A DNA stretch of 6,220 nucleotides. Source: an uncultured Eubacterium sp. (GTDB lineage: Bacteria > Bacillota > Clostridia > Peptostreptococcales > Anaerovoracaceae). Shown here piece after piece: positions 1 through 5,700 of the stretch. The DNA lies in assembly GCA_946614405.1 (NCBI GenBank), contig CAMOGZ010000095.1:1-6220 (forward strand), in the 5' to 3' direction. The position numbers and the translations under genes were made by a program. Under the pieces are notes generated by a model. The model saw only the letters and a program-made list of their open reading frames with translations, ran no database searches and was not told the origin of the DNA. Positions within the stretch are counted from its first letter, which is position 1, and every line of letters starts with the position of its first letter.

Positions 1-792
1 CACACACTGGAAGTAACTCAGGTCGCCAGAACGATCGCGCGGAGCCTGAACCTGAACGAGGATCTGACAGAAGCGATCGCGCTGGGACATGATCTGGGGC
101 ACACGCCCTTCGGTCATAACGGCGAAATGGTTCTGAACCAGATCCATCCGGGCGGCTTCCGTCACAACGAGCAGAGTCTGCGCGTCGTTGATCTGCTGGA
201 GTATCACAACGGCGTACGGGGCATGAACCTGACCTATGAGGTGCGGGACGGGATCCTGAATCATACGGGGGATCTTCCGGCAAGCACCCTGGAAGGTCAG
301 ATCGTCAAGATCAGCGACCGGATCGCCTATATCAACCACGATATCGATGATGCCATCCGCAGCGGCGTCATCCGGCCTGAGGATCTTCCGGAAGGACCCA
401 TCCGGCTCTTTGGAGACCGGCACGGGGACCGGCTCAGCAACATGATCGAGAATGTGGTGAGCTACAGCGACGGCAAGGATTTCGTCTCCATGGATGAGGA
501 ACATAACAGGGAGCTTCTGGTGCTCCGGGAATACATGTTCAAACATGTCTACCGCAGCCGCTCCGTAAAGAAGGAAGAGGACCTGGCGAAGGTGGAGGTG
601 GTGCTCACCTCTCTGTACCGCTATTTCCTGAAGAACCCCAGGAAAATGCCGAAGGATATGTATGCCCTGGGCAAGGAGCAGGGGATGGAGACCGCAGTGA
701 AGGATTTCGTGGCCGGGATGACGGATCGTTATGCGCTGAGCCTGTATTCGGATCTCTTCGTGCCGGATGCCAGCTTCGGCTACCGTAAATGA
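1..792 (+). CDS. dgt: dGTPase-like HD-domain triphosphohydrolase, 3' part
   Basis: This reading frame is open at the left edge and ends at TGA 790-792, giving 263 visible residues. Families of this type are usually about 330 residues, so some 65-75 N-terminal residues are missing. The visible start reads HTLEV, the conserved segment that normally carries the first metal-binding His of the H...HD...D site. The His-Asp pair follows at visible residues 30-31 (GHDLGHTPFGH), and the final Asp lies near residue 106 in KISDRIAYINHD. The family signature RHNEQSLRVVD is at 54-64 and the conserved C-terminal DFVAGMTDRYA at 235-245. Such enzymes hydrolyse dGTP or other dNTPs to deoxynucleoside and triphosphate in the cytoplasm, which shapes dNTP pools. 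That fits its place just before primase. Substrate preference cannot be read from sequence. A start at ATG 127 is rejected because it would remove the catalytic motif, which is intact and in frame upstream. Confidence 0.93.
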   Translation, partial: HTLEVTQVARTIARSLNLNEDLTEAIALGHDLGHTPFGHNGEMVLNQIHPGGFRHNEQSLRVVDLLEYHNGVRGMNLTYEVRDGILNHTGDLPASTLEGQIVKISDRIAYINHDIDDAIRSGVIRPEDLPEGPIRLFGDRHGDRLSNMIENVVSYSDGKDFVSMDEEHNRELLVLREYMFKHVYRSRSVKKEEDLAKVEVVLTSLYRYFLKNPRKMPKDMYALGKEQGMETAVKDFVAGMTDRYALSLYSDLFVPDASFGYRK

Positions 793-818
793 TCTAATAT
801 TTTGAAAAAAGGAAACCG

Positions 819-844
819 CTATATCTTGTGGAATATAGAGATAT
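819..844 (+). promoter_or_regulatory. Alternative hairpins and start region of dnaG
   Basis: The leader before dnaG can fold in two mutually exclusive ways. In the first, CTATAT (819-824) pairs with ATATAG (833-838), leaving an 8-base loop. In the second, ATATCT (821-826) pairs with AGATAT (839-844), which covers the first two bases of the ATG at 843; G-U pairs could extend it by one on each side. Both stems are AU-rich and weak. Candidate ribosome sites are AGGAAA (810-815), too far from either start to be ideal, and GGAA (830-833), 9 bases before the ATG and in the loop of the second fold. A role in holding down primase translation is inference only. Confidence 0.3.
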
Positions 845-2588
845 GAGTGGTTTTTCTTTTTCACAGAATTCCATAGAGAACCTGAAGAATCAGATCAACA
901 TCGTGGATGTGATCGGTCAGGTGGTACCGTTAAAGAGGGCAGGATCCAATTTTAAAGGACTCTGTCCGTTTCATCGTGAGAAGACGCCGTCCTTCGTGGT
1001 ATCGGAGCAGAAGCAGTATTTCACCTGTTTCGGATGCGGCGCATCCGGTGACGCGATCGAGTTTGTGAAACGCTATTATAATATGGAGTTTCCCGATGCG
1101 GTGGAGAAGTTGGCGGAGGACAACGGGATCACCCTGGAGAAGAGCCACTACGACGACAACAGAAGCGAATACTATGAGATCAACCGCATGGCGGCCCAGT
1201 TCTTCTACGACGCATTCACCCAGCGGGCCAATAAGGGCTACAGCTACATGAAGAACCGGGGCATCGCTCCCGCCACCATGAAGAAATTCGGACTGGGATA
1301 TGCCGATGAGAAGTGGGACAGCTTATATAAGTACCTGCTTTCCAAGGGCGTTGACGAGAAGAAAATGCAGGAACTTGGTTTGATTTCCGTAAGCAAGGGT
1401 AAATGTTATGATAAGTTCCGGAATCGCGTCATGTTTCCCATCATCAATACCAGCGGCAAGGTCATCGGCTTTGGTGGAAGAGCCATCGATCCGAATGACA
1501 ATCCCAAGTATCTGAATTCGCCGGAGAGCCGGATCTTCCAGAAGAAGAATAATCTCTACGGGCTGAATATTTCCCGTCAGGCCGCAGGTAAGGAAGGATA
1601 CATCATCCTGGTGGAAGGGTACATGGACGCCATCGCGCTTTACCAGAGCGGGATCCGCAACGTGGCGGCATCCCTGGGAACGGCGCTGACGGAGAATCAG
1701 GCCAAACTGCTTCACCGATACGTGAAGGAAGTAGTCCTTTCCTACGATGCGGATAATGCCGGACGGGCAGCGGCCCTCAGGGGGATCGAGATCCTCCGCA
1801 GGGAAGGAAGCAAGGTGAAGGTCCTCCACGTGACGGACGGGAAGGATCCGGACGAGTACGTACGGAAGTACGGACACAGGGCTTTTCTGGACCTGGTAAG
1901 TCAGGCTTTGTCCTATGGCGACTATAAACTGGAGTCTGCCAAGGTGGGACTGGATCTCACCGATGACGAGGAGAGGCTGGAATATATGAACCGGGCGGTG
2001 GAGATCATCTCCGCCATGAGTCCTCTGGAACAGGAGGTCTACAAGCAGAAGCTGGCCCGGGAGCTGTCCGTGTCGGAGAGTGCTTTTGACAGGGAGCTTT
2101 CCGCCCGGCATAGTAAGCCCCGCCGAGAGGCGGCGGAGCGGCGGGAGGATCCGTCCCATGCAGAGAGTCTGCAGGAGGTGTCCGCCCTGGAGAAGACGCT
2201 GCTTAAGCTGGTATTTACGGACCCGTCCTATATCCCCGCAATCCGTGAGAAGGGGACCATGGTGCAGTCACCACTTGCCCTCCGGATCATGTCTGCCGCA
2301 GAAGCGGATGCCGCGGCCAATGAGATCACAGATCCCGGCCGTATCGCCGATGAGATGGACGAGGACGGACGGCTGCTGATCCGGGAGATCATGGAGCAGG
2401 TGATGCTGGATCCGGATCACGATCAGGTGTTCCGGGACTGTGTTCGCACCTGGAAGAAGGAAGATCTTGCCCGGCGGGAGAAGGATATACTGTTGCAGCT
2501 TTCCATAGCAGATGAAGAGAATAACGCAGAACGGATAAGGACCTTATCCGATGAACTGATAGAGATACAGAAACAGAAGAATCGATAA
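843..2588 (+). CDS. dnaG: DNA primase DnaG
   Basis: This is bacterial primase, which makes the short RNA primers for the replisome and works with the replicative helicase. From the ATG at 843 it has 581 residues, close to the usual length of about 600. The N-terminal CHC2 zinc-binding domain shows CPFH at 41-44 and CFGC at 62-65. The RNA-polymerase core follows, with RNRVMFPI near 193-200, FGGR at 210-213 and PKYLNSPE at 221-228. The Toprim site has its catalytic Glu in LVEGYMDAI (Glu258) and the metal-binding DxD in SYDADNAGR (Asp302 and Asp304). DPDE is at 335-338. Residues after about 420 begin with a basic, charged linker and then a divergent region, expected to be the helicase-binding domain. 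An in-frame GTG at 828 would add five residues (MEYRD). I prefer the ATG because GGAA lies 9 bases before it, while the site before the GTG is about 13 bases away. The gene follows the dGTPase by 50 bases and precedes rpoD by 21. Confidence 0.97.
   Translation: MSGFSFSQNSIENLKNQINIVDVIGQVVPLKRAGSNFKGLCPFHREKTPSFVVSEQKQYFTCFGCGASGDAIEFVKRYYNMEFPDAVEKLAEDNGITLEKSHYDDNRSEYYEINRMAAQFFYDAFTQRANKGYSYMKNRGIAPATMKKFGLGYADEKWDSLYKYLLSKGVDEKKMQELGLISVSKGKCYDKFRNRVMFPIINTSGKVIGFGGRAIDPNDNPKYLNSPESRIFQKKNNLYGLNISRQAAGKEGYIILVEGYMDAIALYQSGIRNVAASLGTALTENQAKLLHRYVKEVVLSYDADNAGRAAALRGIEILRREGSKVKVLHVTDGKDPDEYVRKYGHRAFLDLVSQALSYGDYKLESAKVGLDLTDDEERLEYMNRAVEIISAMSPLEQEVYKQKLARELSVSESAFDRELSARHSKPRREAAERREDPSHAESLQEVSALEKTLLKLVFTDPSYIPAIREKGTMVQSPLALRIMSAAEADAAANEITDPGRIADEMDEDGRLLIREIMEQVMLDPDHDQVFRDCVRTWKKEDLARREKDILLQLSIADEENNAERIRTLSDELIEIQKQKNR
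2532..2550 (+). repeat. 19-base perfect palindrome at the 3' end of dnaG
   Basis: The sequence CGGATAAGGACCTTATCCG has two 9-base arms that are exact reverse complements around a single central A. As RNA it can form an 8-pair stem with the 3-base loop GAC. It lies inside the last codons of dnaG, about 60 bases before the rpoD start. No T-run follows, so it is not an intrinsic terminator. It could be an mRNA processing or stabilising hairpin between dnaG and rpoD, or a binding site for a dimeric regulator. Which of these, if either, is unknown. Confidence 0.6.
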
Positions 2589-2592
2589 ATGT

Positions 2593-2600
2593 AGGGGGAG
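2593..2600 (+). promoter_or_regulatory. Strong ribosome binding site of rpoD
   Basis: AGGGGGAG lies 9 bases before the ATG at 2610, in the 21-base gap after the dnaG stop. It is a purine-rich match to the anti-Shine-Dalgarno sequence and is clearly stronger than the site before dnaG. This agrees with the usual need for much more sigma factor than primase from one message. It also fixes the rpoD start. Confidence 0.75.
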
Positions 2601-2609
2601 AAATAACTG

Positions 2610-3824
2610 ATGAGCAAAGAGAAAGACCTTAAGAAAACAGAATCCAGAGTTCCGGAGGATGCTGACAAGAAGTCCGCTGAAGATTCTCCGGTGAACAAGG
2701 AACAGCTGAAGAACGATCTGATCGGCAAGCTCCTTGTGATCGCCAAGGAGAAGAAGAATGTACTGACTTATTCGGACATCGCCGATACTTTGGATTCCCA
2801 TGACCTGGACAAGAATGTCATGGACGAGATCTATGAGACACTTCTGTCCCGGGATGTGGAGATCGCTTCGGAGACCAATCCGGAAGATTTTACCATGAAT
2901 TTCGAGAACGATGACGATGAAGTGGACGAGAACGACGGCGTCGTCATGACGGAGTCCGGTGAGATCGACGTGGATGCAACCGTTCCGAAGGGCATCGCAG
3001 TGGACGATCCGGTCAGAATGTATCTGAAGGAGATCGGTAAGGTTCCACTCCTTACGGCGGACGAGGAGATCGAACTTGCCAAGCGTATGGAGCAGGGAGA
3101 TGAGGAAGCCAAGAAGCGCCTCTGTGAAGCCAATCTGCGTCTGGTGGTCAGCATCGCCAAGAGATACGTGGGCCGCGGTATGCTGTTCCTGGACCTGATC
3201 CAGGAAGGGAATCTGGGACTCATCAAGGCAGTGGATAAGTTCGATTACCGCAAGGGATATAAGTTCTCCACCTATGCTACATGGTGGATCCGTCAGGCCA
3301 TCACCAGATCCATTGCCGATCAGGCAAGAACCATCCGTATTCCGGTCCATATGGTTGAGACCATCAATAAACTGATCCGTGTTTCCAGACAGCTGCTGCA
3401 GACTTACGGAAGAGAACCGACGCCGGAGGAGATTTCCAAGGAAATGGGCATCTCTGTAGACAAGGTTCGTGAGATCCAGAAGATCGCCCAGGAGCCGGTA
3501 TCCCTGGAGACCCCCATCGGTGAGGAAGAGGACAGTCATCTGGGAGATTTCATCCCCGATGATGATGTTCCGGCACCGGCAGAAGCGGCTGCTTTTTCCA
3601 TGCTGAAGGAACAGCTGGTGGAGGTACTGGATACACTGACGGAACGGGAGCAGAAGGTGCTGAAGCTGCGTTTCGGACTGGAGGACGGACGCTCCAGAAC
3701 ATTGGAAGAAGTAGGCAAGGAGTTTGACGTGACCCGTGAGCGTATTCGTCAGATCGAGGCGAAGGCTCTCCGTAAACTCCGTCACCCAAGCCGCAGCAAG
3801 AAGTTAAAGGATTACTTAGAATAG
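2610..3824 (+). CDS. rpoD: RNA polymerase primary sigma factor RpoD/SigA
   Basis: This is the housekeeping sigma-70 factor, which directs RNA polymerase to -10/-35 promoters. It has 404 residues, a little longer than the 371 of B. subtilis SigA. Region 1.1 is present at about 31-87, beginning with [13 protein letters not shown] very acidic linker follows, with about half of residues 99-120 being Asp or Glu. Region 1.2 starts at [12 protein letters not shown] (132-143). Region 2 contains [31 protein letters not shown] (195-213) and the -10 recognition helix [15 protein letters not shown] (217-231). Region 3 covers about 245-320. Region 4 ends with the helix-turn-helix [20 protein letters not shown] at 374-393, which reads the -35 box. 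Region 1.1 with full regions 2-4 marks a primary rather than an alternative sigma factor. Its stop TAG overlaps the ribosome binding site of trmK. Confidence 0.98.
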   Translation: MSKEKDLKKTESRVPEDADKKSAEDSPVNKEQLKNDLIGKLLVIAKEKKNVLTYSDIADTLDSHDLDKNVMDEIYETLLSRDVEIASETNPEDFTMNFENDDDEVDENDGVVMTESGEIDVDATVPKGIAVDDPVRMYLKEIGKVPLLTADEEIELAKRMEQGDEEAKKRLCEANLRLVVSIAKRYVGRGMLFLDLIQEGNLGLIKAVDKFDYRKGYKFSTYATWWIRQAITRSIADQARTIRIPVHMVETINKLIRVSRQLLQTYGREPTPEEISKEMGISVDKVREIQKIAQEPVSLETPIGEEEDSHLGDFIPDDDVPAPAEAAAFSMLKEQLVEVLDTLTEREQKVLKLRFGLEDGRSRTLEEVGKEFDVTRERIRQIEAKALRKLRHPSRSKKLKDYLE

Positions 3825-3826
3825 GA
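3823..3826 (+). promoter_or_regulatory. trmK ribosome binding site overlapping the rpoD stop
   Basis: AGGA (3823-3826) uses the last two bases of the rpoD stop codon TAG (3822-3824) and lies 5 bases before the ATG at 3832. A ribosome finishing rpoD therefore covers the trmK start site, so translational coupling is likely. The core is short, so unassisted initiation may be modest. Confidence 0.55.
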
Positions 3827-3831
3827 TATAT

Positions 3832-4530
3832 ATGAAACTCAGTGAACGACTGCAATTGATAGCGGATCAGATCGAGTTGGGCGAAACCATGGCAGACATC
3901 GGAACGGACCATGGTTTTTTGCCGATTTATCTGAAACGGTCGGGGATCTGTCCCAAGGTGACCCTGACAGATGTCAGCCAGGGCTCCCTGGATAAGGCCC
4001 GGGAGGATTGTGCTAAGTTCGCACCGGGAGAGGAGTTTGACTTTCGGTGCGGCTCCGGACTGTCCGTTCTTACCCCGGGAGAGGTGGATGCGGTGGTCAT
4101 AGCCGGAATGGGCGGGATCCTGATGAGCGATATCATTCGGGAGGACCTGGATGTGGCGAAGACGGTAGGACATTTCATTCTGCAGCCCAGACGTCACCCC
4201 AGCTATCTTCGCTACCAGCTCTACGACATGGGATTTGATATGGACCGGGAGCTTCTGGTAAGAGAGAGGAAGTATATCTGGGAGATCATGGTCTGCCATT
4301 ATTCCGGTGAGCACATCGGGGAAGCCGATGCTGTTTCCGATACCAGCCTGTGGTATTTTCCGGATCTGCTTACGGAGAACGATAACAGCATCCTGATGCC
4401 GTACCTGGAACTGGCATTGGAGAAACAGAACTTCGTTTATGAACGGATCCGTGGTTCAGAAGATCCCCGGATCGAAGAGACAGAGAATCGGATCCGCAGG
4501 ATCGAGCATCTGATAGAAGAGGTGAGATAA
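3832..4530 (+). CDS. trmK: tRNA (adenine(22)-N1)-methyltransferase TrmK
   Basis: The 232-residue product matches the TrmK family (YqfN in B. subtilis), which uses S-adenosylmethionine to make m1A at position 22 in the D-stem region of certain tRNAs. The Rossmann-type SAM-binding motif I is MADIGTDHGFLPIYL at 20-34, followed by an acidic strand end in TLTDVSQGSLDKA (44-56). The family motif VIAGMGG is at 89-95 and FILQPR at 115-120. After about residue 180 the chain is helical and rich in Glu and Arg, as expected for the C-terminal coiled-coil domain of TrmK. Length agrees with the family. In B. subtilis the same gene lies downstream of sigA and next to yqfO (nif3), which supports the assignment. 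The ATG is 7 bases after the rpoD stop, and the stop directly abuts the next start (TAAATG). Confidence 0.92.
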   Translation: MKLSERLQLIADQIELGETMADIGTDHGFLPIYLKRSGICPKVTLTDVSQGSLDKAREDCAKFAPGEEFDFRCGSGLSVLTPGEVDAVVIAGMGGILMSDIIREDLDVAKTVGHFILQPRRHPSYLRYQLYDMGFDMDRELLVRERKYIWEIMVCHYSGEHIGEADAVSDTSLWYFPDLLTENDNSILMPYLELALEKQNFVYERIRGSEDPRIEETENRIRRIEHLIEEVR

Positions 4531-5298
4531 ATGATCAAAGAGAAATTCTACCGCATCATGGAAAGTATTTGTCCTGCTTCCCTCGCAGAAGAATGGGATA
4601 ACAGCGGGATCCAGATCAATACCATGTATCGTGAGGTGAACCGGATCCTGGTGAGCCTGGAGATCACGACAGATGTGATCGCAGAGGCCGAAAGCCAGGA
4701 AGCGGACATGATCGTGACCCATCATCCGCTGCTGTTCACCCCGGCTGCTTCGATTGACAATAATGATATTACGGGTAACTTTATCAATCGCCTGATCTCC
4801 TCCGGTATTTCCGTGTACTCCTGCCATACCAACTTTGACAGGATGGAGGGCGGAAACAATGATTACCTGGGGGAAGTCATCGGTCTTACTGATATCGAGC
4901 CTTTTGAAAGGGAAGTGCCTTTCTGCCGGAAGGGCGTCACTCCCTTTGAGATCTCTTTCTCAGAGCTGACGCACCAGATCGCTGACCGTCTCGAGATCAG
5001 TGAGCGGCATTTCCGCATGTGCGGAGATCCGGGCAGAAGCATCTGTACCGTAGGCTGGTGCACCGGCGCCGGCGCGGAGTTCCTTCAGGATGCTTATGAG
5101 GAAGGGTGTGACCTTTATATTACCGGAGATCTGAAGTATCATGACGCCCAGAAGGCCAGGGAACTGGACCTCTGCGTTCTGGATGCGGGGCACTATGCCA
5201 CAGAGAAGATCTTTGTCGATAACATGAGTGAGATCCTGTCCCGTAAGACCAACTGCGAGATCCTGAAATCCAAGATTGATATTAACCCATTTTTATGA
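4531..5298 (+). CDS. Nif3-like dinuclear metal centre protein, short form
   Basis: This 255-residue protein belongs to the Nif3/YbgI/YqfO family, conserved cytosolic proteins that bind two metal ions and form rings. Their biochemical role is still unsettled, with GTP cyclohydrolase I type 2 appearing only as an uncertain annotation. The metal ligands are visible: His64-His65 in IVTHHPLLF, Asp103 in SCHTNFD, and His221 with Glu225 in AGHYATE. Other family marks are EEWDNSG at 20-26 and ITGDLKYHDA at 197-206. B. subtilis YqfO is about 370 residues and has a PII/CutA-like domain inserted in the middle. This protein lacks it and matches the short E. coli YbgI form. The start is fixed by AGGTG (4520-4524), which lies inside the end of trmK, so the two are probably translated together. 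The last 20 or so bases also carry the rnpB promoter. Confidence 0.92.
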   Translation: MIKEKFYRIMESICPASLAEEWDNSGIQINTMYREVNRILVSLEITTDVIAEAESQEADMIVTHHPLLFTPAASIDNNDITGNFINRLISSGISVYSCHTNFDRMEGGNNDYLGEVIGLTDIEPFEREVPFCRKGVTPFEISFSELTHQIADRLEISERHFRMCGDPGRSICTVGWCTGAGAEFLQDAYEEGCDLYITGDLKYHDAQKARELDLCVLDAGHYATEKIFVDNMSEILSRKTNCEILKSKIDINPFL

Positions 5299-5304
5299 TA
5301 AAAT
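5276..5304 (+). promoter_or_regulatory. Sigma-A type promoter of rnpB
   Basis: A -35 box TTGATA (5276-5281, five of six consensus bases) and a -10 box TAAAAT (5299-5304, five of six) are separated by exactly 17 bases. Transcription would start about 5310-5312, which is where the P1 stem of RNase P RNA begins. The -35 lies in nif3 codons, and the -10 starts immediately after the nif3 stop codon TGA (5296-5298). The agreement between spacing, box quality and the RNA 5' end makes this a good call. It is not experimentally shown. Confidence 0.8.
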
Positions 5305-5309
5305 ACTAG

Positions 5310-5656
5310 TTCATGGGTAGGCCAGGCAATCGCGTGCGCAAGCATGAGGAAAGTCCGGGCTCCACAGGGCAAGGATGCCGTGATAACGTCCGGCGTAGGT
5401 AACTATAGGGAAAGTGCAACAGAAACACACCGCCGAAACGGGTCATGCCGTGGTAAGGTTGAAATGGTGAGGTAAGAGCTCACCGGCGTTCTGGAGACAG
5501 GACGGCCGTGTAAACCCCATCCGGAGCAAGGTCGGAGGGCGACAAGGTGGCGGCCCGTCACCGCCCGATAGGTGGACCGCATGAGCGAGCAGAGATGTAT
5601 CGCCTAGATAGATGATTGCCAAATACAGAACCCGGCTTACAGGTCTGCCCATGAAT
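5310..5656 (+). ncRNA. rnpB: RNase P RNA, bacterial class A
   Basis: This is the catalytic RNA of RNase P, which removes 5' leaders from pre-tRNAs together with the RnpA protein. The ends are set by P1: TTCATGGG (5310-5317) pairs with CCCATGAA (5648-5655). P2 pairs GGCAATC (5325-5331) with GATTGCC (5614-5620). P3 is a minimal 5-pair stem with a GCAA loop (5333-5346). The universal core is present as GGAAAGTCCGGGCTCC (5348-5363) and ACAGAACCCGGCTTAC (5625-5640), which form P4. P9 has a GTAA loop (5395-5406), P13 is 5466-5484, P14 has a GAGA loop (5488-5503) and P18 has a GAGA loop (5585-5603). The class A pseudoknot P6 joins GGGC (5367-5370) to GCCC (5553-5556) in the P17 loop. GGT at 5571-5573 is the likely L15 site that pairs with the tRNA 3' CCA end. 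All key elements look intact. The 3' end could shift by a few bases. Confidence 0.96.
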
Positions 5657-5690
5657 CAGTAAATAATACTTACTAATTGGTTGACATATT

Positions 5691-5696
5691 AGGTGA
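5691..5696 (+). promoter_or_regulatory. Ribosome binding site of the MATE gene
   Basis: AGGTGA, extended to AGGTGAT, matches the anti-Shine-Dalgarno sequence and lies 4 bases before the ATG at 5701. It selects this ATG over the in-frame ATG codons at residues 15 and 22. No convincing promoter is seen in the 44 bases between rnpB and this gene. Confidence 0.65.
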
Positions 5697-5700
5697 TTGA

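Noticed and set aside
1077..1082. Perfect -10 box TATAAT inside dnaG
   Set aside because: There is no -35-like sequence 16-18 bases upstream, and the bases are explained by the Tyr-Tyr-Asn codons of the primase.
1322..1331. Ten-base palindrome CTTATATAAG in dnaG
   Set aside because: It is short and AT-rich, lies in mid-gene codons, and has no regulatory context, so chance explains it.
1323..2159. Open frame of 278 codons on the minus strand inside dnaG
   Set aside because: It is antisense to the Toprim and core domains of primase, without a recognisable domain or a good ribosome site. It is a shadow of codon bias.
2544..3785. Long open frame of 413 codons on the minus strand across rpoD
   Set aside because: It lies entirely opposite the unmistakable sigma-factor gene and the end of dnaG, and its translation resembles no known family. 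Strong codon bias on the + strand removes stops from this minus frame.
3550..4314. Open frame of 254 codons on the minus strand over the end of rpoD and most of trmK
   Set aside because: It spans the junction of two well-supported + strand genes and has no recognisable domain.
5658..5674. Small inverted repeat AGTAA/TTACT after rnpB as a possible terminator
   Set aside because: It has only five mostly A-T pairs and no T-run after it, so it would not act as an intrinsic terminator.
5681..5686. Perfect -35 box TTGACA before the MATE gene
   Set aside because: No acceptable -10 box lies 16-18 bases downstream (about 5703-5710), where the sequence is already the start of the coding region. Taken alone it is not enough to call a promoter.
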